From Immersiella caudata (lineage: Eukaryota; Ascomycota; Sordariomycetes; Sordariales; Lasiosphaeriaceae): a stretch of 64,000 nucleotides of DNA. A model generated the notes under the pieces. It made no database searches, was not told the origin of the DNA, and saw nothing but the letters and a program-made list of their open reading frames with translations. Where the stretch lies: contig JAULSU010000002.1 in the NCBI GenBank assembly GCA_030512335.1, positions 1,364,001 to 1,428,000 of the forward strand, read 5' to 3'. Each line of letters starts with the position of its first letter. The first letter of the stretch is position 1. Of the stretch, positions 22,893-34,075 are shown piece by piece. The translations under genes were made by a program, and so were the position numbers.

Positions 22893-24164
22893 ATGCCTCA
22901 AGACGGCAACAGCAACCCCGACGCAGGCATCAGTCAGCAACCACCGCTGCGCTCCAAGCAGACGCCCAAGCCCGTGAAGAACGATGGTGGGAGTAACATC
23001 GCAAAGGTCAACAAAGCATCATCGACGGGCGGCGATGTACAATCGCAGCGGCTTGTCAAGCGCTACCGCGTTGAGGTCGCTGCCTCAGCTTCGAGCGTGC
23101 TGTCTACACTAACGACGTTCCCACTCGACAGCGTCAAAACTCGCATGCAGACATACAAGTATGCTGGCTTCCTCGACTGTGTTCGGCACACATATCAGAC
23201 GGAAAAACTACGGGGCTTCTTTCGGGGCGTTACGGCACCAATGGCCAGCATCACGCTGGTACGCACCGTCTCTTTCTCCATATATCAACGGTCGAAGAAT
23301 GTCTACTGCGACTGGGTTAAGAATAACTTTGGCTTCGATGTCATGGCCCATGTCAGTGCCAAGGGGTCTTACCCGAATCTCTGGACCGTTGCCACCTTTG
23401 GAGCCGCTGGCGCGACGGCTGGGTCTTGCATAACAGCCATTGCCTGTAAGTTTTGGGTGACCGTTGAAGGATGCGGCCGTTACTGACTCCCAGTCGTGGC
23501 TAGGCCCGTTCGAACTTACGAAACTCAGTGCGCAAGTATCTGTTCTGATGGCGGATAAGAAGAACTGCCCTCGGCCGGAAAGCCATGCCATTGCTGCAAG
23601 CTATCAGAACAAGGGGATGTTGAAGACATTGAGGAACATTGTCAAACATCGAGGATTCAGGGGGCTGTACACAGGCTTCAATTTGCACTTGCGTAAGTGG
23701 TTCTATCTTACGTGATGGCAATATGAAGAGTTAACGAAAACATAGTCCGCGACACACTCGGAACTGGCACGTACTTCATGACATATGAAAGCAGCAAGCA
23801 GTTGCTTACAACCTTTGGCGGCGATGGGGCTCATTCCAACCCATTGGCGGTGCTAGTTGCGGGAGGACTGTGTGGTATTGTCTCCTGGGCTTTGATATGT
23901 GATGATGCCCCCATTCTCGGTTGCCTTGTGGCTTTGGACTGACAGATTCCAGATCCGGTTGACTCGGCTAAGAGTATCTACCAACGCAATTCACTCATGT
24001 ACTCCAAGGGTCAGAAGGCAGAGCCTGTGAAGATCCAGTTCTTCCAACGAAATATGTACCGTGGCTTGGGTGTTTCGATGGGTCGGTCATGCGCGGTGAA
24101 CGCCGTCTTCTTTTCGTCATTTGAGTTTCTCAAGAAGCGCATTAAGGCGATGGACGACGAGTAA
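22893..24164 (+). CDS. Mitochondrial carrier family (SLC25) protein
   Basis: Exons 22893-23445, 23504-23692, 23746-23898 and 23953-24164, 368 residues. Introns of 58, 53 and 54 nt all keep phase. Three carrier signatures are present: TFPLDSVKTRMQ, CPFELTKLSAQ (restored only by splicing at 23446-23503) and YPVDSAKSIYQ (restored by splicing at 23899-23952). Three repeats of two helices fit the inner-membrane carrier fold. The N-terminal 55 residues are a polar extension. An in-frame ATG at 22815 would add 26 residues; I prefer 22893 because the extra part looks like leader sequence. The substrate cannot be assigned. The next-to-last intron acceptors are not the first AG after the branch, so gene finders may miss them. 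Confidence 0.88.
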
Positions 24165-24978
24165 TTTTTTTTTTGAAAGTGTTAAGGGTTCAGAGAGGTG
24201 TCGGTATGTTATGCTGAGTGTCGCATTTACAGGTGTTTACATAGTTCACATAACCATTCCGCAAAAAAGGAATGCGTCGGCGTTTCTGCTGGTTATTTCA
24301 TATGGCTCTGGTCTGGTCCGGTCTGGGCCCCGGCGCAGCAAGATCGCAAGTATGGTAACTATCATCAAATCGGAAGGGGGAAGGACGTATTGGCGGCATT
24401 TTGCTGGAACAGAAAGTGTATCTATTGAAACCTGGAATGTCTAGGTTCGTGTATGGAACAACAAGGTATTTAGTCTGAGCGAAGTGTATCATCCTTGATG
24501 GAGCGAGGAGGAATTTGACGACTCAAGATGTGTTGGGCCGCACACTGGTCAGTGGTTATCACTTCGCTTGATGGGCACGGCATTTTTACATTGCAGTGTC
24601 TTGTCTAGCGGCCTAGTCTGCTAGGGAATCGAGAAACGATCCGTGAATTAGCCTCGGACTGGGCGTGGCACAAATTTTGCCTACCTAGCCCCTGCCTGAC
24701 AGACACCCTACCAGAGGGTGAGTAGGGGATGAAATCCTGTCTAACGACCTAGCCGTCAGGGAATCGCTGGACGATCCGAATTGAAGTTGAAGAGAATCAT
24801 GAGACAGAGATCCGTTCCCAGAAACAATATTGCCTCTGAACAGAAACCCGATCTCCATCCCACCGTGCAAAGCCGACCTCGGAGTAGCAACACCAATCGA
24901 GGACCGGTGTTAAACGTGCAAGGGCGGCAAATATCTGGAGAGGTGAGCCCCGTCAGCTCCGTCACTTCCCCAAGCCAC
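24165..24978. other. Intergenic with a degenerate duplicated 48-nt element
   Basis: 3' flank of the carrier gene followed by an anonymous stretch that holds two similar segments about 136 nt apart (24602-24650 and 24738-24786). No intact gene. Confidence 0.5.
24602..24786. repeat. Degenerate direct repeat
   Basis: Segment 24602-24650 (TGTCTAGCGGCCTAG, later GGGAATCGAGAAACGATCC) and segment 24738-24786 (TGTCTAACGACCTAG, later GGGAATCGCTGGACGATCC) align with scattered substitutions and a small gap. This may be a decayed tandem duplication or solo repeat. It lies beside the two broken paralogous genes. Confidence 0.55.
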
Positions 24979-25389
24979 CTACTCCAAGTGTGCCCGAATC
25001 AGCCGTGCGAGCTCCTGATGCCACTTAGAATCAACAGTACTGTCCATCCACGAAGCTAGTTCTTTGAGTTTGCGGCAATGGTCTCGGAAGATCTCCATAT
25101 CCTCGTGGCACGCCAGCAAATACATGATGTTTCATGCCTGTCGATTCACTTGATCTGCGAGCTCAGACCACGTGTCGTCGGGTTCGAGAAGAACAGGGTC
25201 GATGGTTTCTGGTCTTTCCGGCGCGGTGAGAATGGTAGTGTTGAGGACGATGGGTCCATCAAGGAGACCGGATTTAAGGGGCCCAAGACGTCCAGCGCGA
25301 GTTTGGCCGGCTAGGCTCCAGTTTTTCCAGTCTTCAGCTGTTGGAGATGCGGGTAGAAAAGGGCCTCTGCAGTGGCAGGTGCAAGGCAT
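24979..25389 (-). pseudogene. Broken small gene, copy 1 (in-frame TGA)
   Basis: The frame starts at ATG 25389 and reads 85 residues to TGA at 25132-25134. The same frame then continues for 50 residues to TAG at 24979. The downstream part looks coding: a charged helix with FRDHCRKLKELASWMDSTV. It aligns without gaps to the C-terminal part of copy 2 over 42 positions, 18 of them identical, and the TGA sits inside the aligned block opposite an Asn codon. No intron with usable signals removes the stop. A TATA-like CATATAAGG lies about 120 nt upstream on the minus strand. No family recognised. Either a nonsense-mutated gene or a shorter protein starting at the ATG just after the stop. Confidence 0.6.
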
Positions 25390-25803
25390 GCTGAGTGATG
25401 CTGGAGAAGCCGCGAGAGTAGTGAGTATCTGTGAGGCCTAGCTCAGAAAGCCTGATGGTTCAGCGTGAATATGGAGAGAAGTAGTTACGGAAGACGGTGT
25501 TTGGCTTCCTTATATGCTCATCTTCTCGGACCATTCGATGTTGCGTGCTTGTGACGGATGAGCCTTTCTGTGAAGTTTGTCAAACCGTGGCATTGGATGA
25601 GCATCCTTAGCAATCATAATTGAGTCACCCTGGAGACTATTATACTATTATTAACCATAGACGTAGAAAACCACCCGTGGAGAGAATGAGATGGGCGTCA
25701 TCTCAAATCATCATAGCTGGCTGCTTACCCTTCAATCTCACCTCCGACTCGAGTTTCAGATACCACTCACCAGTGCACTTTTTCGGGTGGAAACAGTGAA
25801 CTG
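25390..25803. other. Promoter-like spacer between the two paralogues
   Basis: About 410 nt, AT-richer than its surroundings (ATTATACTATTATTAACC near 25638). It contains the TATA-like element for copy 1 near 25510. No gene seen. Confidence 0.45.
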
Positions 25804-26111
25804 CTAACCCGGTGCAACTGTCTCCTCCATCCACAAAGCAAGCTCGTGATACTTGCGCCAAAAATCGCGATAGGCGGCCTTCAGTTCGTGATACTCGAGC
25901 CAGTCGACAATCACATTGGCGTCGTAGTGGGCTTGTTCAGCGTCTGTGTTGGACAGGTTCACCCGATCGGGAAAACTTGATGATGTCTCCGGGTACGGGG
26001 ACGTGCCAAAGATGGAAGGGCTGAGGCGGAGCCTGTGGATATGGGCTTGGAAGGCGCGGTCCTAGGCCAGCGCGTTGCAATGTCCGTGAGGAGAGGAGTG
26101 AAGGGTGACAT
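25804..26111 (-). pseudogene. Related small gene, copy 2 (frame broken or intron unresolved)
   Basis: The 3' block ends at TAG 25804-25806 and includes DWLEYHELKAAYRDFWRKYH followed by ELALWMEETVAPG. It pairs with copy 1 over 42 ungapped residues. Upstream in that frame a stop occurs near 26062. An ATG at 26111 opens a different frame (MSPFTPLLTDIATRWPRT), so a frameshift or an intron I cannot place separates them. No domain recognised. The likeness between copies is at protein level only, so the duplication is old. Confidence 0.5.
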
Positions 26112-26772
26112 TTCCGGGTTGAGAAATTTCCGGGTGCGAGGTTTGGTTTGGGAGCTCTCAATGGGGGCTGGGGTGTTTTTTTGTTCGGGTGACCCTATTG
26201 ACATATTGCTTGCTGGTCTGAACAGAACCTACGCTTCATGGCGTTGACAGCAGTCGGTAACAATGCGAACGGGCGAGATAAAACGTGCTGCAAAAAGACA
26301 AAGGGCCATGGAAGGCACTTCCCAAGCGAGCAAGGACGAATCGGTGTAACAGCAGCCTATGTTTCCCTTGGAGCGAAACGATACAAAACAGATTATCTCT
26401 TGTTGACGATAAAGACAAGATTTCTCATGGGATTTGGACTTCGTTAGAATGCCAAAACCTCCTTTCCAATTGTATAGCTTGGAAGCGGAGGTCAAGGTCG
26501 CTCTCGCCCTCTGCACGCTTCCAAGCTATTACCTGTTTAGGGGTTTATTTACGCGCGGAAGATGCCGATGGGTGAAGGAAACGAAAGTGGGGTGCCGAGA
26601 GTTAGGTTCTGACCCCCCACGGGAAATTTAGGTAGCAGCCCCATTCCACCAACCTCTAGGCCGTCACGCAACGCCGCTGCAGCTGATGCTTCAGTACTTT
26701 CTGCCAGTCTTGAGCCCAAAACCCACAAACTTAATCTTTTCAACTACACCCGAGCTTCAAACATATAAACCA
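26112..26772. other. Intergenic upstream of Sen54
   Basis: About 660 nt between copy 2 (-) and Sen54 (+). Nothing recognised apart from promoter space. Confidence 0.5.
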
Positions 26773-28221
26773 ATGGCTCTCGACGACGACGATATTCCGA
26801 CGGCAACGCCACTTGCGGACCCCTCCCAAGACGCCGATGGAGCTCTAATGGCCGAGGAGGCGCTCGAGGAGGAAGCGCAGGACTATCGTTCATTCCTCAA
26901 GACCAGAAACATATCTGCGCAGACAATCCGAAAAGGAGAGAAGGACTTTGAATCACACGGCACCGCCAAGCAGGAAAATGCCCTTGAGCAGAGTCGGCAG
27001 GCCATGCAGGAAGTCTTGAGCTACACACGGATACACAAACTGCAGAACTGGCAGCGAGCCTGGTACTTTCCGGATTGGTGGGCAGACTACAACGAAGGAG
27101 AAGAGCGCGAGAATGATAAAAATGGGGAGAAAAGGCCGTATGGCCACATTCGCGACAGGGTTGTCCTTCTCGAAACCCCGTCAGCTACGACCCAAAATTT
27201 TGGCCGCGCAGTCACTGGCCAGCCCAAAGACGCGCCTGCACGATCAAAGGACTGGCTTCTTCCAGAGGAGGCGTTGTATCTGATCGAGCGCGGCTCGCTG
27301 GATCTCTGGTGGCCGACGAGGGGTTTGGAGGAGCTGTTCCCCCCTCCGACTGTCACCAAGGACGGCGAGGCAAGTGCCGAGTCACTGCTAGATGCTGTGG
27401 GCGAAGCTTTCAACACCGGAGAGGATGAAGAGTACGAGACGGGTTTCCCTCTGAGCCTTCAAGCAGCCTACTCCCTATTAGTTGGTGATGACGGTGAGCG
27501 GGGGAAGATCAGTCTTCAGAAGTTCCAGGTATACTCTAATCTCAAGCGAGCGAGCTACCAGGTTCACAGGGCTCTGCCCGTCCAGGGAGAGTCCTCAATA
27601 TCACAGTCGCCCCCCTCACCTACCTTGTGGCAGTGGTTCTCCTCGCTTCTGTCTTCGGAACGCAAACCTCAGCCGTTCGGGCCTCTGGTTCAGCCCGGTC
27701 TCTACCGGTCTTATGTTCCAATCTACAAGCAGATGGCCATCATCCCACGCCATAAGCCATCTGCAGTCCCTTCAAGCCAGTTTGAGACAAGCGACCCCTT
27801 CGCGGTTCATTTTCACATTTGGAAACCAGCGGCAAAGTGGTCGAAGATACGCCACCCCGCCCCTGACTTTTACGTCGCAGTTGTGGATGCGCAGGAAACG
27901 GAGGTGCCATCCTTCGAAGAGATCACAGCCCTGACAGACAGCACGCCGCCCGCGCCAGGAAAGCCCGAATGGACAGGCCCCGGCCGGCTCTACCCGAGGC
28001 TCAAGCATGGGCACCGAAATGTCATTGTCGCTGTGGTTGATCACGGCATTATCAACTACATGCGGTTCGCCGAAGGCGCTTTTGGCGACGAGCTGCTTTT
28101 TGAGCGGTTCGATTCCAGGACCGTGCCTCGTGGGGGGAAGGCGGGCGGCAGAGGAGGCCGAGGCGGAGGTAGGGGCGGTCGCGGGGGCAGAGGAAGAGGC
28201 AGAGGACGAGGCGGAAGGTAG
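26773..28221 (+). CDS. SEN54: tRNA-splicing endonuclease subunit Sen54
   Basis: Single exon of 482 residues from ATG 26773. An earlier in-frame ATG at 26686 would add 29 residues, but the acidic MALDDDD start is the more usual form. Residues about 35-130 form the Sen54 N-terminal domain, with DYRSFLKTRNISAQTIRKGE and the Trp-rich WQRAWYFPDWW. A DWLLPEEALYLIERGSLDLW segment follows. The C-terminal half has the endonuclease-like fold (FHIWKPAAKW, DFYVAVVDA). Sen54 is a structural subunit of the nuclear or mitochondrial-surface complex that excises tRNA introns. The last 30 residues are an unusual run of RGG/RG repeats, a common arginine-methylation and RNA-binding motif. Confidence 0.93.
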   Translation: MALDDDDIPTATPLADPSQDADGALMAEEALEEEAQDYRSFLKTRNISAQTIRKGEKDFESHGTAKQENALEQSRQAMQEVLSYTRIHKLQNWQRAWYFPDWWADYNEGEERENDKNGEKRPYGHIRDRVVLLETPSATTQNFGRAVTGQPKDAPARSKDWLLPEEALYLIERGSLDLWWPTRGLEELFPPPTVTKDGEASAESLLDAVGEAFNTGEDEEYETGFPLSLQAAYSLLVGDDGERGKISLQKFQVYSNLKRASYQVHRALPVQGESSISQSPPSPTLWQWFSSLLSSERKPQPFGPLVQPGLYRSYVPIYKQMAIIPRHKPSAVPSSQFETSDPFAVHFHIWKPAAKWSKIRHPAPDFYVAVVDAQETEVPSFEEITALTDSTPPAPGKPEWTGPGRLYPRLKHGHRNVIVAVVDHGIINYMRFAEGAFGDELLFERFDSRTVPRGGKAGGRGGRGGGRGGRGGRGRGRGRGGR

Positions 28222-30869
28222 GTGGTTGCTTTGATCGCGCCACGGAAATGCGCAAAGTGGCCTTCAGGTCTGTAACACGTTGCACGGCTGTAGGATTCGC
28301 TGGCTAGGACCTGCGAGGCGTGCGTCGCACGACGTAAACGAGAACGTTTTGTTCTCAATACTCAACAATATTACACTTGCCAAAACCGAGATCTGCTTGC
28401 TATGCCAGGCAGGGAGTGAGCGTGAATCAGCTGAGGATTGGGACCTCGGGTATCTGTCTTCGCGCTTGACCGCACTTGGCTTTCACCTGCTGACCAACCG
28501 CTTCGCGATTAGGTAACGAGATGAATGATGAAGAGGCTTCGTGGCTGTTGCAGTCTCTGGCAACTCGTTTACGAAGAAATGGAAGTCCGAGTCTCTCGCA
28601 GCTGAGAAAAGAGATAAGAGCTTGGAAGTCAGAGTCGCATTGAACGATTGAGATGTCCCAATGCGGACAGAGGATAAGCCGAAGGCCCGGCAAAGTCTCG
28701 ATGGCGTCGCACTGCGCTTGCCTGACGTGTTGCTTTCTCAATTTAGGCTGGTTTCCAACTTGTTGTTTGCAGTTTGACTTTGGTGTTAGCTGACCAGTCA
28801 TGTCACTCGGCATACTGCAAGGTGGGTCACCCTCTCGGTCGAGTCGACCGCCCATCGCAATTCAATTCCTTCGACAGCTCAAACCCAACTCGCACATCGG
28901 CCAGGCAAGTTTGTCCAACCCCCGGCGCGCAACACATAGTTTCCACACCGTGTCATCTACTTGAGCTCATGATGGCCCCAGAAATACAGTGGTTAGTCAG
29001 CCCAGAAGACGTCCATTCAGCTGGAGGAGGCAAACGATGTCCGTTTCTACTTCTTTTCTGTGTCGCCCTGGCAAAGTCAGTTTGCATCAGCTGCATCGGG
29101 TCGCATCACGCTGATGCAACAGATGGCATGTTTCAGATGGCCTAAACACTTCTCGGTTGGTTTCGCGCGAGACCAGTGCTGCATGAACGTCGCCGCCCCA
29201 CTTGGATTGGAGCCACTGGCCGGAGCGACAAATACTGGTAGCCAGCCAGCGGCTGATGTGAGGTGAAGAAAAAAAGGAATTAATTTGGCAAACCGCATCC
29301 CAACTGCCGTGAAGCAACCTGGAAATGATGTCGCCTTTTGCTGCCCTCAATATCCGGCCGGTGCGGATATTGCTTGCTGAGTCTTTTTTTTTTTGACACT
29401 ACACTGGGCCAGGAGAGGTGTGTGGCCTCTTCACGCCATCAAGTGGGTGCTCTGGGTTTGAGCTGTGGGAAGGAGGTTCTCGCTTGTTTGCTCCAATCCG
29501 TCCTCGGGATCATCGCCTCTCAACTTGTCGCAATTTGGCTGAAGACAGGTGAGGTGAATCATCCTGTCATCTGCGCAACAGATGCACTGGCAGAGAGCAT
29601 TGGGTGCGCGCCGGACAATGCCTGCCTGCCCGGAGGAGGCCCCCTCCACGTCCAAGACTCAGATTGCCGAATAACCTTGTCTCCCTTGGTTTTCTGATCA
29701 ATTTAATAACTGGCTGGGCTATCTAAACCCACTAGCACCCCCTGAAGCTCTGACACAACCTTTCCTTCCGCAGTCCTCCGCAGTCCTCCGCAGCCCTCCT
29801 GTCTTTCTCAAAATTTCCCATCTTGACTTCGCAGCGACGACGGCAACAACCGCTCACTATTCGAAGACGCGCACTGGTTTTCCGAAGTTCCGGGGTCCAG
29901 CATTGGTGAAACTTTGCATTGAATCCGAGTTTCGCATCACATTGGCTGTGCAACCTCGTTCAGACGATACGCGACATTGCTGAATTGCACTTTTTTTTGG
30001 CTCTGTTTCGGCGCATCCCGGTCCTCTTCGGCTCCCTCTCCGGACGTCTCTTGCTCGCTCTCAGCTTGCAGCACCTTGGCTCCCTCGCAGCCACTCCCTA
30101 TCGTATTCCTGAACCGGCCTTTTTCGTAAAAAGCCTGCGCTCGAGATTCGCCCACCAGAATACAACAAATTGAAAGCCCCGGCTTAATTGGCCTCGCCGA
30201 CAGTGGTCGCTGCTTCAGTCGCACGAGGGTTTTTGCCTAGACATAGCCTTCGATTGGCTCAAGAGCAAAGCAAAGTGCAAGGGCCTTCTCTTGCCACATA
30301 ACCCGCACCGCCGAGGCTTGCGCGCCCACGCCCACACGCCCACGCGCTGGGCTTCCTCTGCTCCGAAGAGCGTAGGTAAATAACAATTTGCACACACACC
30401 GTCTCACTCAAACTTCCCAAAATTTACTTTTCCTCAACACCCCTTTCGCTTTTTCATCCCGTCATCATCCACGCGCCGGGACTCTTCATCAACAACGGGC
30501 TTGTGTTCCTTGTATTTGGGACACACAAACACAGTTACCCGTCTTTCTTTTCACTCGAGCCGCATCTCACTCAAACTTTTTGTTTGTTAGGAGAGACGCT
30601 TGTCTCTTCAAACCTTGTTTTGGGGTACCGTACCTTTGAGATTCGACTGTTCGGCTCGCCCCCAATTGACCGTCCAATCTTCGGCGCAGCTCCACACACC
30701 CACACCCACCCGCACATACACACGCTTGCACTGCGGCACAGTCCCCTGTGTACGAACATCTGGGTTCTCTTTTACTTGCATTACTTTCCGTCTTTGGAGT
30801 TGACTTCTACTGAGCCATGCTAACCACACCGAAACAGAATAAGCCGCCGGTTGGCAGTGTGCTACTTAC
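28222..30869. other. Long intergenic / 5' leader region
   Basis: About 2.6 kb between Sen54 and the duplicated-domain gene. From about 29.9 kb onward it becomes pyrimidine- and CA-rich (30380-30800), typical of long fungal 5' leaders. It holds a short decanucleotide repeat at 29771-29800. No coding frame with family likeness. Confidence 0.5.
29771..29800. repeat. Three copies of a decanucleotide
   Basis: CAGTCCTCCG at 29771-29780 and 29781-29790, then CAGCCCTCCT at 29791-29800. A short tandem repeat in the presumed promoter or leader. Confidence 0.75.
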
Positions 30870-33800
30870 ATGGCAGAGTCGCACATGGAGATGGAGGCGC
30901 CAGCACCTCGTGCCATCGAGTCTGTGTCTGTGTCTGTCAGCATGACCGAAGACACTGTGTCGGCAGAGTTTGTGCCTGCCGATGAAGATGCAAAAGCCGA
31001 CGAGTAAGTCGCGCCGTTCACATTTTACTCAATCGCGCTAGAGCAAGAGACTCGTAGTCTTCGGAAGTTCCCAAGGCTGAGAGACTTCGGTTTGGTGGAT
31101 CTGAGGTCTATGGTGGTTGAGTGACTGCCGTAACACCCTGGTGTCGTTTGTGTTGTCGCGTTTCCTGGTTGTTCGCGCATTTTCCTCTTCGCAACCGCTC
31201 ACTTCATTGTATTATTTCCTTAGTGTTTCCTGGACGGTGATGAATGGTTGTCGTGACTCTTTAGAGTTTTGGTCTGGTGTTGTGTGCTGGTGTTCGTTCA
31301 CTGGCCTGCGACTGCCAAAAACACACGATGAGCAAGCTGCTGAGGGCTACCCTATCGCGTTCTCCACGTGCTAGGCAAGTGGCTTCGTGCCTGCTCTCTT
31401 TGGCTTTCTTGACTCGATTGGGGGTTCGAGTTTTTCTTCACAGATCAGCGCCAGTCACAATTTGCACAAGTTATCACACAAAACTTGCAATTGCACGACT
31501 GGGTCGTCATTCACCCCATTCACACGCTGAACCTTGTGCACCCACCCGCTGCATGCGGTCGCGACATCAATTCCTTCTCTTCCTCAACTCCTTCCTCTTG
31601 CCTTAGCATCTGGAACATTGATTGCGGATGGATGATCATTTGCCTGCGCCTTGGTTTCCTCAGTGCGCGATACCTTGAAGAGAATCGCAAAACGCGTGCT
31701 GAGCTGTTTCCTTTCATCAACCTCTCGGCAAAGACTCTGCAACGACGTCGATGACTCTTTGCGACGACTTCGGCACCGCATTGCTAATGAGAACTCGCAA
31801 TAGCATCATGAATTCGGAGACGCCTCAAGTTGAGACGCCAGACCAAGACTCGGTCAATGGGTTAGTTCATCGTCCTCTTCCCTTCTCGCTCGCCCCTCCT
31901 TCCGTCCGGTCCGATCGCCATACAACACATAGCTGTGGTCTCTTTATCTCTTTTGCTGTTCGCTCACGCCGCCTAACATGCCGGCCGTGCTTGCTATGTT
32001 CCTCGTCAATGGCGCATGTGCGCTTCGCTTCATACTCGACCTCCAATTCATCTCATCGCTCATGCTCGACATTTCACTGACATGACTGTTCTAGCGCCCA
32101 TCTCAATGGCAACGGCCACATCGCTGACGCTGACGCTGATGATGATCTCAACAATGAGGAGCTCACGCCTCCGCCTGACACCCCGCTGTCGGTTTCAGAG
32201 TCTATGTCGCCAGGCTCCCCCATTGACGAGCCTATGAGTCGCACCCCTAGCATTCCTGCCACTGCACTCGAGGACGAGAAAGATGAGATCGTTGTCGGTA
32301 CCAATGCCAACAAACACCTACTCAGCAAGGGCTCGCCGCTCCAGGCCCCGTCAGAGCCCGCCGATGTCGACATGGACGATGCTGAGACCGCGTCTGTCAC
32401 GTCACAAAAGCGCAAGCGCGTTTCGACCTACGGCACACTGGGCAGCGAGGACACCAGCTCCCCTGCTCCTCGTCAGGAGCTTCCTGGTTCTCGTCCTCCC
32501 CGCTTCAACCGGCCGGCCAAGACACATGGTGTCAATGGCGTCAAGGGAACACTGCTCGGCTACTGGAGAGATTCGACTCCCAAGGACCCCAAGGACAAGC
32601 ATGGGGTCATTGGCTTTATTGATGTCAGGGATAGATTGCGAACCCGTATCCAGCCGACAACCCGCGATGGTCGGAACATCGTCCACGAATTCCCTCTGCC
32701 ACCTGGCCCCGGTGGCAGCTGGGTCACCTTCCAGCAGGTCGCCTTCGACCCTCACCTAGTCAATCTCAATCAGCACCAAGTCAAAGAATACGTCAAGATT
32801 CGCGTCGAAGACGAAAAGCACCGCAGGGGGGAAGAGACAGCTGATGAGAGGGAGGTGAACGAAAAGGCGGCCGTCCAGGAGGCGCTCCGCCGCCTTCAGG
32901 AGAACCCCCCAGCCCCCGGTGCAACTGAGCCGCTTGTCGCCTACGGCACCGATATCCCAGAGCATGCACTGCCTCAGAACCGACCCGAGGCCAAGAAGCG
33001 CAAGCTCAACCCGGCCGCCCAGCCCAACTGGAGCGTCCCTGGCGTGCAACCCGTCGTCCAACTCCCCTCTCAACTGGACGTTCTTCCTGGCTCGCGTCCT
33101 ACTAGGATTCTGCTGGGCTATTGGAAGAACTCTGATCAGGTGGATGAAAGGGACAGACACGCCGTCTACGGCATTCTGGGGTCCAATGATATGTTCCGCA
33201 TCAAGCTTGTGAGGGAGACGCGGGATGGCCGCCCTTGCAATGGCAACTTTCCCCAAGGCGCCGGTGCGCTCTGGATTCATTGGGACGAGTGCGTGTTTGA
33301 ACCTCATCTCCGCGACCTCACTAGGCCTGAGGTCAAAGAATACGTCCGGGTCCGACAGGCCCAGCTTGACCGTGGCGAGAAGCCTGACGAGCGTGTGGCA
33401 AACGAGACCAAGGCTGTATACGAGGCTCAGCAGCGTGTCGCTCAGGCCGTCGCCATGGGTATACCGACCAAGTTTAACGAACACACCAGACGTGATGAGT
33501 ATATGAACCTTCCGATTGCTATAAAGGCGCCTCCGGCTACGAACGGCAATGGCTACGAGGACGGCCATTCCGAGGTTAGCCTGCCCGTCCAGGCAAGCGA
33601 GTATCCCCCACTGGAGCCTCGACCTCGCCGTGCTGATACCGGCCCTCGCGGGCGCCACTCCCTACCCGACGTTGAGCTTCGAGCCGCCAACCGCCCTCCG
33701 CCCTCCTCGGCTCTACAACGCACCAACGACCTCGCCCGTCGTCAAGTTGACCGCCTCGAGACCGCCACAATGCGCCAAGAGCAGCGCGCAATGGACCGCC

Positions 33801-34075
33801 AGCAGGGCGGCAGCATGCCTCCCTTTCTCCAGGAGAATCACAACAAGATGCAATTCGACGACAACGTCTCGCGCCTTAACAAAGTGTGGGCACAACAGGA
33901 GGCGAATCGTCTAAAGGCTGGTGCCGAGGACGCAAAGATTTTCATGGGCATCAAGTACGAGCGCAAGCAGAATGGCCCGTTCGAGGGAAAGCTGGTCAGC
34001 CAAGGAACGATAATCTCGATCGATGGCGAGGACTATGTCGAGTACCGCGTTTTGACGAAGCCGAGTTTTTTCTGA
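30870..34075 (+). CDS. Nuclear protein with a duplicated LGYW domain (fungal, function unknown)
   Basis: Exons 30870-31003, 31804-31860 and 32095-34075, 723 residues. Introns of 800 and 234 nt keep phase; acceptors CAATAG and TTCTAG have branch-like CTAAT and ACTGAC upstream. The N-terminal 200 residues are acidic and Ser/Pro-rich. Two similar blocks follow, at about residues 214-335 (LLGYWRDSTPKDPKDKHGVI, ending VKEYVKIR) and 400-515 (LLGYWKNSDQVDERDRHAVY, ending VKEYVRVR). Both contain TRDGR and a FDPHL/FEPHL motif. KKRKL and KRKR look like nuclear localisation signals. The tail is conserved-looking, with DYVEYRVLTKPSFF at the end. I know similar fungal proteins only as uncharacterised; chromatin or transcription work is a guess. 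Confidence 0.8.

Noticed and set aside
32756..33658. 300-codon minus-strand frame
   Set aside because: Exact antisense shadow of the duplicated-domain gene, whose domains are clear on the plus strand.
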